In this document: positions 7,708 to 17,621 of the stretch, one piece after another
Position numbering within the stretch: position 1 is the stretch's first letter
Layout: each line of letters starts with the position of its first letter
From: CAWCUZ01 sp963798795
GTDB taxonomy: Bacteria; Acidobacteriota; Vicinamibacteria; Vicinamibacterales; SCN-69-37
Length of the DNA: 64,000 nucleotides
Direction: 5' to 3'
NCBI GenBank assembly: GCA_963798795.1
Contig: CAWCUZ010000002.1
Span: forward strand, 186,001 to 250,000
Program-made: the position numbers and the translations under genes
Notes under the pieces: generated by a model
Told to the model about the DNA's origin: nothing
Seen by the model: the letters and a program-made list of their open reading frames with translations, nothing else
Database searches by the model: none

Positions 7708-10604
7708 CTATTTCAGAATCGGATCCTCGCGGACGACGAGCGTCCCGTGCACGCTCGCGCTCCCCAGCGTCAGGGTGAGCCGATACGTCCCGGGATCGGC
7801 CGGCCCGCCGCCACGGCCGAAGCCGCGGCCACCGCCCTGTCGTCCGCCGGCGCCTCCGCCGCCGCGCGCGGCGCCGCGGCCGCCCCCGCCGCGCGCGGCG
7901 CCCGCTCCCGCGCGTCCGCCCACGCCGCCGGCGCCGCGCCCGCCGCCGCGGCCGGCCGCGGGCGCCTCCATCCGGCCGTCCCACACGTAGCGGGTGATCC
8001 CGGCCCGGGCGGGAATCTCGATCGCACGCGTGCGGCCGTCGGGACCGGCGATCTCCAGTGTGGCCGTGCCGGTCGCACCAGCGCCGAAGGCGAACGAGAC
8101 GACGGGGGTGTTCACCAGATGCGTGCGGTCGCGCTGCTGGAAGTTGATCGGCGCCACCGAGGGCGGGTTCTCGCCGGCGTAGGTGTTGTCGCCGATCTGG
8201 CCGCTGCGGCTCATGTCGACCCACATCGTCGCGGGCCGCTGGGTGAACAGGTGCACGGCCTCGGAGCCCATCGCGGGCCGCCACTGTTCCAGGGCGCTGA
8301 TGTCGTCCAGGACGTAGATCCCGCGCCCGTGGGTGCCGAGAATCAGATCCCGATCGCGCGGATGGATCTCGATGTCGTGCACCGCCACGGTCGGCAGGCC
8401 GTTGCCGACCGGCCGGAACGTGCGGCCGCGATCGAAAGAAACCTGCAGGCCGAACTCCGTTCCGACGAACAGCAGATCGGGATTGCGTTCGTCCTCCTTG
8501 ACGACGTATACGGGCTGATGCGGCGCGAGGGCGCCCGACAGACTGGTCCACGTGCGGCCGTCGTCGGTCGTGCGGAACAGCCACGGGTCGCGGTTGTCGC
8601 TGCGGTGTCCGTCGAACGCGACGTACGCCGTGCGGTCGTCAACGGAGGACGCCACCACGCGGCTCACCCACAGGTCCTTCGGCACGCCGGGAATCGTGGC
8701 GTCCACCTCGGTCCATGACCGGCCGCCGTCGCGGGTCACCCAGACGTTGCCGTCGTCGGTGCCGGCCCAGATCACGCCGCGGGTGATCGGCGACTCCGAC
8801 ACGGAGTAGATCGTCGCGTAGCTCTCCGCGCCGGTGTCGTCCGGTGTCAGACCGCCGGTCCCGTCCTGGTTCCTGGCCGGGTCGTTCTTCGAGAGGTCCT
8901 GGCTGATGATGGTCCAGCTCCCGCCCTGGTCGGTCGTCTTCATCAGGTAGTTCGTGCCGTAGTAGACCGTCTTCGGATCGTGCGGCGAAATGATGAACGG
9001 CGTCGTCCAGTTGAAGCGGATGGCGTCGCGGGCATTCGGCGCGGCGGGGTCGAGGCCCGTCGCCTGCTGGAAATTGGTGACGTTCGACGGCGTCGCCCGG
9101 CGCGAGCTGTCGGTGTGGCCGATCGGGTCGACCACGCGGAAGGTGCCCTGCGTGCCTTCCGAGTACACCACGCGCCAGTCGGTCGGATCGACGGCGACGT
9201 ACTGGCCGTCGTCCCAGTGCATCTTCCAGGCCGCGTCGTTGCGGATGCCGAGGATGTCTCGCGTGAAGCTCATCGTCGCGAACGCGCCGTTGTCCTGGAG
9301 CCCGCCGTAGATCGCGTACGGATCGCGCATGTCATAGGCGACGTCGTAGAACTGCGCGATGGGCAGGTTGTCGAAGAAGATGAACGAGGCGCCGTGGTCG
9401 TGCGTGAGCGTCAGCCCCTTGTCCTTGCCCAGGTAGAACCGGTCCTTGTTCGTCGGGTCGATCCACATCGCGTGGTGGTCGTAGTTGGGCCCGAACGGCG
9501 CGCGCGCCTGCGTGAACGTCGTGCCGCCGTCGGTGGAGATCTGGAAGCTGGTCGTGAGCACGTACACGAGCTGGTCGTCCGACGGGTTGACGCGGATCTG
9601 GCTGTAGTAGAACGGCCGGTTGTTGTACCGGTTGAGGTACGTCCACGTCTCGCCGCCGTCCTCCGATCGGTAGACGCCGGAGCCGGGCGTCGACGAGATC
9701 GGTTCCGCCCGGCGCGGCCTCGACGATGGCCATCAGGATGCGGGGATTGCGGCGGTAGAGCGACAGCCCGATGCGGCCGGTCTCGCCTGCCGGCAGACCC
9801 TGCGTGAGCTTGCGCCACGTGCGGCCGCGCGTCGGTCGTCTTGAAGATGCCGCCGTTCGGCCCGCCGCTGTCGAAACGCCATGGCCGGCGCAGCCGCTGG
9901 TACATCGCCGCATAGAGCACGTCCGGGTTGACGGGGTCGATCATCAGGTCCGTCGCGCCGGTCCGGCCATCGTCGGGCAGACCGTTCGTGAGCTTCTGCC
10001 AGGTGCCGCCCCCGTCGGTCGTCTTGAAGACGCCGCGCTGGCCGGTGTAGCCCCAGAGATTGCCGACTGCCGCCACGTACACGACGTTCGGATCGCTCGG
10101 ATGGGTGACCACCCTCGCAATCTGGAACGTGTCGCCGAGGCCGACGTTCGTGAACGAGCCGCCGCCGTCGGTGGACTTGTAGAGGCCGTCGCCCCACGCC
10201 ACGCTGTTGCGGTTGTTCGCCTCGCCCGTGCCGACCCAGAGCACGCGGGGATCGGGCTGGAAGATGGCGACGTCGCCGATCGAGGCCGATCCGTAGTGGT
10301 CGAAGATCGGCGTCCAGGTCGTGCCGGCGTTCGTCGTCTTCCAGACGCCGCCCGATGCGGCCGCGGCCAGCGCAAATCGGAAGTCGGTGTCGAGCGCCTC
10401 GACGTCGGTGATCCGGCCGCCGGCCGACCCGGGGCCGATGGAGCGGAACTGGTAGTCGGCGAGCAGCGCGGCGGGATCGACCGGGGCGGCTTGCGCCCCG
10501 ATCGGCTTGCGCTCGACGAGCGCGACCAGGGCCAGCACCAGCAAGGGCACCAGCCATGCCGGCCAGCGCCGAGCTCCGCGCGGCATCCACTCGAATCGGC
10601 TCAT
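7708..10604 (-). CDS. Secreted BNR/VPS10-like repeat protein (frameshifted)
   Basis: About 965 residues if two frame changes near 9837 and 9708 are repaired. The start at 10604 is chosen because GGGAGGA precedes it by a few bases; a signal peptide follows (about residues 10-32). The protein is built of BNR/Asp-box-like repeats such as VWKTTNAGTTW, VFKTTDGGGTW and VWVTRDGGRSWTE, giving sortilin/VPS10-like propellers. Near the C-terminus is a long Gly/Arg/Ala-rich low-complexity stretch (7810-7970), then a short beta-rich end. Such proteins are common in acidobacteria and their function is unknown; an extracellular binding or degradative role is inferred. Confidence 0.85.
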
Positions 10605-10659
10605 GACGTCCTCCCGGGTCATTCGCGCAACGGGTGGAATCGTAGCACCACGGCACCCG

Positions 10660-10665
10660 TATAAT
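10660..10665 (+). promoter_or_regulatory. -10 box for the STAS gene
   Basis: A perfect TATAAT lies 13 bases before the ATG at 10679. An in-frame ATG at 10664 falls inside the box and so is unlikely to be the start. No good -35 element is visible 16-18 bases upstream. Confidence 0.5.
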
Positions 10666-10678
10666 GTCCGCTGCGCAC

Positions 10679-11023
10679 ATGGAGATCCGCGAACGCCAGG
10701 AAGGCAACGTGGCCGTCATGGAGCTCGCGGGCCGTCTGACGGTCAACGATCGGCCCGGCGTGCTGCGCGACGCGGTCGCCGACGCCGCACGCCGCGGCGC
10801 CCGTCACGTGGTGCTGGACCTGTCGGGCGTGCCGTACATCGACAGCACGCGGCTGGGCGAGCTCATCGCCGCCCATGTGACGATCGCGCGGCAGGGCGGG
10901 CGGCTCAAACTGGTCGCCACGCCCGATCGGATCGTCGAACTCCTGACGCTCGCGGGCCTCGCGGACGTCTTCGAACGGTTCCCGACGGCCGCCGACGCGC
11001 TGAGGGCCCTGAACGCCAACTGA
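10679..11023 (+). CDS. STAS-domain anti-sigma factor antagonist
   Basis: 114 residues, a single STAS domain of the SpoIIAA/RsbV type. The conserved phosphorylatable serine is Ser56 in YIDSTRLGEL. LAGRLTVND at the N-terminus and LAGLADVFERF at the C-terminus are normal for the family. Such proteins bind and release an anti-sigma kinase in partner-switching systems. No RsbW-like kinase or sigma factor lies next to it, so its partner is elsewhere. The start at 10679 is preferred because the upstream ATG overlaps the -10 box. Confidence 0.88.
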   Translation: MEIRERQEGNVAVMELAGRLTVNDRPGVLRDAVADAARRGARHVVLDLSGVPYIDSTRLGELIAAHVTIARQGGRLKLVATPDRIVELLTLAGLADVFERFPTAADALRALNAN

Positions 11024-11046
11024 GCAGGCTGCGGTCACTCGGAACA

Positions 11047-11105
11047 GATCGCCTCGAACGGGTCACCGGGCCCGTCCCACAGGGCGGGGACAGACCGCCT
11101 CAGTT
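11047..11105 (-). repeat. Copy of a ~60-bp interspersed repeat (inverted)
   Basis: On this strand the segment matches the repeats at 26267-26331 and 26370-26433 with only scattered differences, for example the shared GATCGCCTCGAACGGG and GCGGGGACAGA blocks. It fills the gap between the convergent STAS and ferritin genes and runs into the ferritin stop region. Confidence 0.65.
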
Positions 11106-11609
11106 GGGCGTGCGGGCCGGCTCCAGCGCACGGGAGCCCAGTTCCCGATCGATGTCCAGCAGCGACGCCGGGTCGTTCCGGACCATGTGGAGCTTGGCGA
11201 CGATCTCGCGGACGTTCTTCTCCTCCTCGACCTGCTCGCTGATGAACCACTGGAGCTCGGCCATGGCCGCGAAGACGCGTTCCTTGAACGCGAGCTCGTA
11301 CAGCTCGTCGATCTGGCGGCTGACGCCCTGCTCCTGGTCGAGCGCGCGCTCGAACACGTCGGCGACCGACGAGAATTCGCCCTGCGGCGTGTGCACGCCG
11401 TCGATCCGCGCGGCATGGTTCCGGGCCAGGACGAAGTCGAACAGCTTCATCGCGTGGCCATGCTCTTCCTGGCTCTGCAGCCGCAGCCAGCGGCCGGCGC
11501 CCATGAACTTGTGGTGCTCGCACCAGCCGGCCATAGCGAGGTACGCAAACGATGCGGCGAATTCCGCGGCGATCTGGCGGTTGATGGCTTCGAGGACCTG
11601 CGGCGTCAT
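11100..11609 (-). CDS. ftnA: Ferritin (non-haem iron storage)
   Basis: 169 residues, a full-length bacterial ferritin. The ferroxidase ligands are visible: Glu16 (AAEFAAS), Glu49 and His52 (QEEHGHAMK), Glu92, and the LQWFISEQVEEE hallmark of FtnA proteins. The protein assembles into a 24-mer cage that oxidises Fe(II) and stores it as mineral in the cytoplasm. It has no haem-ligand features of bacterioferritin. It is transcribed convergently with the STAS gene; nothing adjacent suggests special regulation. Confidence 0.92.
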   Translation of the reverse strand: MTPQVLEAINRQIAAEFAASFAYLAMAGWCEHHKFMGAGRWLRLQSQEEHGHAMKLFDFVLARNHAARIDGVHTPQGEFSSVADVFERALDQEQGVSRQIDELYELAFKERVFAAMAELQWFISEQVEEEKNVREIVAKLHMVRNDPASLLDIDRELGSRALEPARTPN

Positions 11610-11681
11610 CGCGGCTCCCTTCGACGGACTCTATTGTCTGCGGGGCTGCCGCGCCGGCGCAATAGTCGTATCATGGCGCGC

Positions 11682-14273
11682 ATGCTCGTGCGATCCCGCA
11701 ACGTCGCCGTCGCGGGCACGACCGCTGCGGTGCTGTTCACCGGCGTCGTGCTGGCGCGGGTCCCGGCCGGAACCGATCGCCCGCCCGCCACGGCACCGGA
11801 CCTGCAGGCCGCGCCCCTGGCGCCCGACGCGCGGTGGCGGCGCGCCGACGACGCCTGGAGCGACGGCCGCTATCCAGACGCGCTGGAGGACTTGATCGGG
11901 CTCGCGCGATCGTCCGCGGAGCCGGAGTATCACAGCCGCATCGCCCAGCTCACGGGCGAGCTCTACGTCACCACCGAGTTGACCACTGACGGCCGCAACC
12001 CGGACATCTCCGCCGACGGACAGTACGCGACCTATCAAACCGGCCCGGCGAACGACCCGGTGACCCGGCTCGTGCAGGTGGCGCCGGCGCCGAGGATCGT
12101 CGCCGAACTCCCGACCGCGACGTCGGCATTCGATCCGACCGGCAAGCGCCTCGCCTGGCTGCGCACCGGGCCGGCATCGGACCCGACCGGCAGCCAAATC
12201 GTGGTTCGGGACCTCGCCACGAGCGCCGAGCGCGTCTGGCTTGGCGCCGGCCTGCTCAAGAGCAGCCTCGACTGGTCGGCCGACGGGACGAGCCTCACCT
12301 TCCTGGGCGCGACCGCACCCGACGCCGATCGCACCGACGCCTACCGCGTGCGCGACGGCGGCACGGCCGAGCCGTTGACGACCGCCCCCGGTTTCAAGAC
12401 GAACCTCGTGGTCGATCCGCACGGCCGAGCCCTCGTCTACACGTCCGCGCCGGTCTCGCCATTCCAGGGCCGCGGCGGCCGCGGCGGGCGCGGGGGAGGC
12501 CGCGGCTCTGGCCGCGGGCGCGGCGGCGCCGGCGTCGCGTACACGGTCGTCGATCTCGCGACGCACGCGACCCACACGGTCTCGGGCAGCGCGCTGACGA
12601 TGTCAGCCGACGGCGGCACGATCGCCTGGCTCGAGCGCCAGCCCGACCAGTACACGCTCCAGATGTCGAAGACGCTGTCGTCCACTGCCGCCACGGTGCG
12701 CACCGGCGCGGATCGGATCGACGCGCCGGCGCTGTCGCCCGACGGCTCGCACGTGGCGTACCAGTTCATGGGCGGCGTGGGCTCCGCGACGGATTGGGAG
12801 ATCTACGTGAGCGATGCCGCCGGTACGCACCAGCGCGTGACGCGCGACATTCAGCACGACGTGCTCCCGCAGTTCCTCGGACCGGACCGGCTGCTGGGCA
12901 TGAAGGGCGAAGCGCGGCATCGCCGCTCGTACGTCTACGACCTCGGCTCGGGTGACGCGACGCGCATCTTCTCCAACGACACGATCCGCACCATCAGCCC
13001 CGAGTACGTGTGGGTGCCGAGCGCCGACGGCCGTCACCTGATCATCCAAGCCGAGCGCGACGGCGATACGGTCTCGCCCGAGCGCGGCATCTACGTCGTG
13101 GACCTGACGCGGACGGTGTCGCGGTCGGACCTGCTGTCGCGGCTCACCCGCCAGCTCGCCGACGAAACCGACCTGCGGACCCGGATGACCAGGGCGTACG
13201 CCCCGATCGCCGCCGAGGTCCGGTTCCTCGTCGACGGCATTTCGCCCTATCGCGTCTACGACTACCAGAAGGCGCAGTTCGACTTCGATTCCAAGTACGT
13301 CTCACAGCCGGGCAATGCGAAGGCGATCGACTACCTGCAGAAGATGTACGCGTCGTTCGGCTACACGCCGGAGCTGCAATGGTTCCAGCCCGCGCAGGCC
13401 CAGGGCAACCGCACCGCGAACGTCGTGTCGACGCTGCGGGGCACCGAGAACCCCGACCTCATCTACGTCGTCAGCAGCCATTTCGACTCGGTCGTCGTGG
13501 GACCGGGCGCCGATGACGACACGTCGGGCACGTGCGCGCTGCTCGAGACGGCGCGTGTGCTGGCCGGGCACCCGCTGCCGGCGACGGTGGTCTTTGCGTC
13601 CTTCACCGGCGAGGAAGCGGGCCTGCTGGGCAGCCGAGAGTTCGTGCGTCTCGCCGCCGAGCGGAAGTGGAACATCGCGGGCGCGCTCAACAACGACATG
13701 ATCGGCTGGGCCGGCGAGAGCGCGCGGATGGACAACACGATCCGCTACTCGAACGCCGGCATCAAGGATCTGCAGCACGGCGCCGCCTTTCTGTTCACGA
13801 AGCTCGTTACCTACGACGCGAAGTACTACAAGAGCACCGACGCGCAGGCCTTCTACGACGGGTGGGGCGACATCGTCGGGGGCATCGGGTCGTATCCGGT
13901 CCTGGCCAATCCCAACTACCACCAGCCCACGGACCTGCTCGAGACGATCGACTTCCGTCAGGTCGCGGAGACGGCCAAGGTGACGGCGGCCACGATCATG
14001 TACCTCGCGTCGAGCCCGTCGCGGCTGAAGGATTTGAACGCGGCGCGCACCGGCAGCGGCGTCGAGCTGACCTGGACGCCGAGCCCCGAACAGGGCATCA
14101 CGGGATACGTGGTGGCGTACGGACCGGACGACGATCCGCTCCACACGCGCGTCACGGTGACGGGTCCGCGGGCCACCCTGCCGGCGGTACCGGCGGGCAC
14201 GCAGATTGCCGTGAAGGCGGTGAATCGGCGGGGCTTGGAGGGCTGGGACTGGGCGCGCACCTCGATACGGTAA
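11682..14273 (+). CDS. Secreted beta-propeller plus M28 zinc aminopeptidase
   Basis: About 863 residues. An N-terminal signal peptide (AVAGTTAAVLFTGVVLA) leads into a TolB/PD40-like propeller with several 'DG..IAW/YATY' blades, interrupted by an Arg-Gly-rich loop encoded at 12466-12534. The peptidase domain (from about 13200) has the M28 metal ligands: SSHFDSVV, GADDDTSG, FTGEEAGLLGS, NDMIGW and YHQPTDL. A fibronectin-III-like segment ends the protein. The TATCAT box at 11669-11674 overlaps an ATG at 11673, so ATG 11682 seven bases downstream is preferred. It probably trims peptides outside the inner membrane. Confidence 0.88.
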   Translation: MLVRSRNVAVAGTTAAVLFTGVVLARVPAGTDRPPATAPDLQAAPLAPDARWRRADDAWSDGRYPDALEDLIGLARSSAEPEYHSRIAQLTGELYVTTELTTDGRNPDISADGQYATYQTGPANDPVTRLVQVAPAPRIVAELPTATSAFDPTGKRLAWLRTGPASDPTGSQIVVRDLATSAERVWLGAGLLKSSLDWSADGTSLTFLGATAPDADRTDAYRVRDGGTAEPLTTAPGFKTNLVVDPHGRALVYTSAPVSPFQGRGGRGGRGGGRGSGRGRGGAGVAYTVVDLATHATHTVSGSALTMSADGGTIAWLERQPDQYTLQMSKTLSSTAATVRTGADRIDAPALSPDGSHVAYQFMGGVGSATDWEIYVSDAAGTHQRVTRDIQHDVLPQFLGPDRLLGMKGEARHRRSYVYDLGSGDATRIFSNDTIRTISPEYVWVPSADGRHLIIQAERDGDTVSPERGIYVVDLTRTVSRSDLLSRLTRQLADETDLRTRMTRAYAPIAAEVRFLVDGISPYRVYDYQKAQFDFDSKYVSQPGNAKAIDYLQKMYASFGYTPELQWFQPAQAQGNRTANVVSTLRGTENPDLIYVVSSHFDSVVVGPGADDDTSGTCALLETARVLAGHPLPATVVFASFTGEEAGLLGSREFVRLAAERKWNIAGALNNDMIGWAGESARMDNTIRYSNAGIKDLQHGAAFLFTKLVTYDAKYYKSTDAQAFYDGWGDIVGGIGSYPVLANPNYHQPTDLLETIDFRQVAETAKVTAATIMYLASSPSRLKDLNAARTGSGVELTWTPSPEQGITGYVVAYGPDDDPLHTRVTVTGPRATLPAVPAGTQIAVKAVNRRGLEGWDWARTSIR

Positions 14274-14285
14274 AGTGAGACCAGG

Positions 14286-15107
14286 ATGGCGTTCGACGAT
14301 CTCCCCCTCGACCGTCCGTCGAGCGGCCAGGTTCCGCCGCCGAGGCCCGCGCCGCCTCCGGCGCGCTCACCGACCCGCTGGATCGTGGTGGGTGCGCTCG
14401 CCGTCGTCGTCGGCGCGCTGCTGGCGCTCTGGTGGATGAGCCGTGCGCAGCCCAGCATGGCGACGCCGGCGCCGACGGCCGCGACCGACGTGGCGGTCGG
14501 CTCGCATCGACCGAAGCGGCAGCCGATCGAGCTGCCGTCGCTCGAAAGCTCCGATCCGTTCCTGCGCGACGCCGTGAGCCTGCTGTCGCGCCACCCCGTG
14601 CTCGCCCGACTGCTTGCGACCGACGGCCTCGTGCGCGGCGCGACGCTGGCCGTCGTCGAGATCAGCGACGGGCGCACGCCGGCCGATCCGCTGAAGGTGC
14701 TGCGCCCGTCGAGCCGCCTCGCGATCACGCCGGGCGGCCGCGTCGATCCGCGCACCTACCAGCGGTGGGATGGCGCCACCGCCGCGCTGGCCTCCGTCAA
14801 TCCCGCCGAAGCGGCGCAGCTCTACGTGAACGTCAAGCCCCTGTTCGATCAGGCCTACACCGAGATGGGGCATCCGAACGGCAACTTCGACGACGCCATC
14901 GCGCGCGCGATCGGCGTCCTCAAGGAGACACCGGGCGTGGCCGTGGACCCGGAGCTGCTGCGCCGGCCGGGCTACTACGAGCACGCCGATCCGACGCTGC
15001 GCTCGCTCAAGCCCGTTCAGAAACAGTTGATGCTCGTCGGCCCGGACAACCGTCGCCGGATCCTCGCCTGGCTCGGTCAGCTCGCCGCGGCGCTGGAGCT
15101 CAAGTAG
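14286..15107 (+). CDS. DUF3014 membrane-anchored protein
   Basis: 273 residues. A proline-rich cytoplasmic N-terminus (about 30 residues) precedes one transmembrane helix (WIVVGALAVVVGALLALWW), then an extracytoplasmic domain with LESSDPFLRDAV, RLLATDGLVRGA and AITPGGRVDPRTYQRWD, matching DUF3014. No catalytic residues are evident and the family has no assigned function. It starts 13 bases after the M28 gene stop and may share its transcript. Confidence 0.8.
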   Translation: MAFDDLPLDRPSSGQVPPPRPAPPPARSPTRWIVVGALAVVVGALLALWWMSRAQPSMATPAPTAATDVAVGSHRPKRQPIELPSLESSDPFLRDAVSLLSRHPVLARLLATDGLVRGATLAVVEISDGRTPADPLKVLRPSSRLAITPGGRVDPRTYQRWDGATAALASVNPAEAAQLYVNVKPLFDQAYTEMGHPNGNFDDAIARAIGVLKETPGVAVDPELLRRPGYYEHADPTLRSLKPVQKQLMLVGPDNRRRILAWLGQLAAALELK

Positions 15108-15125
15108 GGTCGCGTCGACAGGGAG

Positions 15126-15147
15126 GGGCGGACCTTCAGGTCCGCCC
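15126..15147. terminator. Bidirectional hairpin 1 (GGCGGACCT/AGGTCCGCC)
   Basis: GGGCGGACCT and AGGTCCGCCC form a perfect 10-base stem with a TC loop. It lies between the convergent DUF3014 and ADOP genes, directly beside a second palindrome. Confidence 0.55.
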
Positions 15148-15149
15148 GG

Positions 15150-15169
15150 GCCGGGTCTGAAGACCCGGC
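15150..15169. terminator. Bidirectional hairpin 2 (CCGGGTCT/AGACCCGG family)
   Basis: GCCGGGTCT and AGACCCGGC form a perfect 9-base stem with a GA loop, identical in core to the hairpin at 5931-5954. Two different palindromes in tandem here form a double terminator-like structure between convergent genes. Confidence 0.55.
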
Positions 15170-15188
15170 GCTCCATCCCCTGCTGCAC

Positions 15189-17588
15189 CTACTCGTGCCG
15201 GAGGGCCGTGAGCGGATCGACCGCCGCGGCGCGCATGGCGGGCACCAGCGATGCGGCCAGGCCGGCGGCGAGCAGCGTCGAGACCGCCAGCGCGGTGGCA
15301 ACCGGATCGAGGCCCGACGAGCCGGCACGCAGCGCGACCATCTGGGTGCCGACGAACCAGCCCGGCGCCAGGCCCAGCACCACGCCCAGCGTCACGCGCC
15401 ACATGCCCTGCCACAGGACCATGCGGACCACCGTCCCCCGGGAGGCACCGAGCGCCATGCGGACGCCAATCTCCTGGGTGCGGCGCCGGACGCTGAACGC
15501 CATGACGCCATAGAGCCCCGCACCCGCCAGCAGCAGGGCGGCCAGCCCGAACGTGAGGAACAGGCCGCCAAAGACCCGAAACGCCCATCCGCGCTGCCAG
15601 AAGTACCGCGCGAGCGATGTGGCATCCGAAAGCGGCAGCGTCGGGTCCACCTGTATGACGGCGGATCGCATCGGCGTCGCGAGGGTGAGCGGATCGCCGG
15701 GCGTCGACGCGAGCACCGTCAGGCCCGCCTGCGGCGCCTGCGCCAGCGGGACGTACGCGATCTGGACGGACTCCTGCGGGTCCTGCGTGGCGGACAGGCT
15801 GGGCACGATGCCGACGACCGTCCACCACGGGCCTTTCGGATCGCGACCGAGCCGGATCCGTTTGCCGATCGCGTCGGTCCGTGGAAAGTACGTGTCGGCG
15901 AAATCCTGGCCGACCACCGCCACGGGCAGCGTGCCATGCCGGTCGCCGCGCTCGATCAACCGGCCAGCGCGCGGCTTGACGCGCAGGACGCCGAAGAATC
16001 CGGGCGTCACCGCGAGGCGCAGCACCGTCGGCTGCTCGTTCTCGGCGTACGACGCTCCTTCCACGGTCAGGTAGTGCGACGTGCCGCGATCGGGCAGGCC
16101 CGAGGAGAACGCGAACGCCTGCACGCCGGGCACGGCCGCCAGGCGCGTCTCGAGCCGATCGATCGTCGCCGGCAGCTGCGCATCCGGCACGTCGGCGACG
16201 ACTTCGGCCACGAACACGTCGGCGGTGGCGAAGGGAAACTGCTGCCGGCTCGTCGTCAGGATGCTCCGCACCATCAGGCCCGAGACCATCAGCAGCGCAC
16301 AGGACAGGAACACCTCGATGATGACGAGCCCGCGGCTGAAGCGGCCCATGCGGAGACCGGTCGACGCGCGGCCCTCGTCTTTCAGGACGTCGTTCGTGTT
16401 CTCACGCGCCACGCGCCAGGCGGGCAGGAGCGTCGAGACGAGCGTCACGAACACGGTCAGCCCGATGACGAACAGGACGACGGTGCGGTCGATCCGGATG
16501 TCGATCCAGAACGGCGGAGTCGTGTCGGCAATCCCGCCGTTGAACAGGGCGATGCCGGTCCGGGCAATTCCGACGCCCAGCGCGGCGCCGGCGGCGGAGA
16601 TGAGCGCGCCCTCGATCAGCAGCTGACGCAGGATCCGCCAGCGGCTCGCGCCGAGCGCGGTCCGGAGTGCGACTTCCTTGACGCGCTCGGCCGCGCGGGC
16701 CAGCTGCAGATTGGTCACGTTGACGCTGGCGATGAGCAGGACGCCAAAGACGGCCGCCAGCATCGTGAACAGCGTGTCGACCACCTGCCGGCCGATATTC
16801 TGCACGATGAACGGCTCCACCGAGACGGAGATGTCCTTGTTCTCGGGATAGCTCTGCTCGAGCTGCCGGGCGATGCCGGCCATTTCGACGTTGGCCTGCG
16901 CCACGCCGACGCCCGGCGCGAGCCGGCCCATCACCCGGACCGACGGACCGTCGCCGCGCGCGGCGGGCAGCTCGTCGGACAGCGGCAGCCAGATCTCCCC
17001 GGTCTGCGGAAAGCCGAAGCGCGGCGGCATCACGCCCACGATTTCCGTCGGCCGCCGGTCGATGGTGAGGACCGAGCCGATGGCGGACGGGCTCGCGTCG
17101 AAGCGCGTCTGCCAGAGGCGATAGCTGATCAGCGCGACGGCCGGCGACCCGGCCGGGTAGTGCGCGTCGGCGTCCGCGAAATCGCGCCCCTGGATCGGAT
17201 GCACGCGCAGCACACGGAGCGTATTCGGCGTCAGGTACGCGGCCCGGTACCGCTCGGGAAGGCCGCCGCCCCCCGCCACGCTCACTTGGCTGCCGTTGAA
17301 CGCCGCGAGGTCCTCGAACGAGTGCTGCGCCTTCCGCCAGTCTGCGAAATCATGGAGCGGCACGGCCGATTCGCGGGCGCCGCGGCTCACGTGCAGGCGC
17401 GCGAGCCCCATCAGCCGGTCCGATTCCTCGAACGGCAGGCCGCGCAGGATCGCCCCCTGCACGATGCTGAACATCGTGGTCGTCAAGCCGATGCCGAAGC
17501 CGAGCGCCAGCACCGCCAGAGTCACGGTGCCCGTCCGCTTGCGGAGCATGCGGCCCGAGTAGCGCAGGTCGTGAAGGAGGTCCCCCAT
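15189..17588 (-). CDS. ADOP-type MacB-like permease, no N-terminal prefix
   Basis: 799 residues. Two repeats of the MacB periplasmic core plus FtsX-like permease module, each with about four membrane helices: the first begins after LAVLALGFGIGLTTTMFSIV, the second near GVMAFSVRRRTQEIGVRMALGAS. This tandem layout is the 'acidobacterial duplicated orphan permease' architecture. Unlike the copy at 58-61 kb, it lacks the N-terminal permease-prefix domain and has no PadR gene beside it. The substrate is unknown; MacB relatives act as mechanotransmission pumps with a separate ATPase. Confidence 0.88.
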   Translation of the reverse strand: MGDLLHDLRYSGRMLRKRTGTVTLAVLALGFGIGLTTTMFSIVQGAILRGLPFEESDRLMGLARLHVSRGARESAVPLHDFADWRKAQHSFEDLAAFNGSQVSVAGGGGLPERYRAAYLTPNTLRVLRVHPIQGRDFADADAHYPAGSPAVALISYRLWQTRFDASPSAIGSVLTIDRRPTEIVGVMPPRFGFPQTGEIWLPLSDELPAARGDGPSVRVMGRLAPGVGVAQANVEMAGIARQLEQSYPENKDISVSVEPFIVQNIGRQVVDTLFTMLAAVFGVLLIASVNVTNLQLARAAERVKEVALRTALGASRWRILRQLLIEGALISAAGAALGVGIARTGIALFNGGIADTTPPFWIDIRIDRTVVLFVIGLTVFVTLVSTLLPAWRVARENTNDVLKDEGRASTGLRMGRFSRGLVIIEVFLSCALLMVSGLMVRSILTTSRQQFPFATADVFVAEVVADVPDAQLPATIDRLETRLAAVPGVQAFAFSSGLPDRGTSHYLTVEGASYAENEQPTVLRLAVTPGFFGVLRVKPRAGRLIERGDRHGTLPVAVVGQDFADTYFPRTDAIGKRIRLGRDPKGPWWTVVGIVPSLSATQDPQESVQIAYVPLAQAPQAGLTVLASTPGDPLTLATPMRSAVIQVDPTLPLSDATSLARYFWQRGWAFRVFGGLFLTFGLAALLLAGAGLYGVMAFSVRRRTQEIGVRMALGASRGTVVRMVLWQGMWRVTLGVVLGLAPGWFVGTQMVALRAGSSGLDPVATALAVSTLLAAGLAASLVPAMRAAAVDPLTALRHE

Positions 17589-17621
17589 GACCAGCTAGAT
17601 ACGCGAATCGGGCCCGGATGG

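Noticed and set aside
5959..8718. 919-codon plus-strand frame
   Set aside because: It lies antisense to P5C dehydrogenase and the BNR protein; high GC keeps stops rare.
10664..11023. ATG 10664 as start of the STAS gene
   Set aside because: The ATG is part of the TATAAT box, so the downstream ATG is better.
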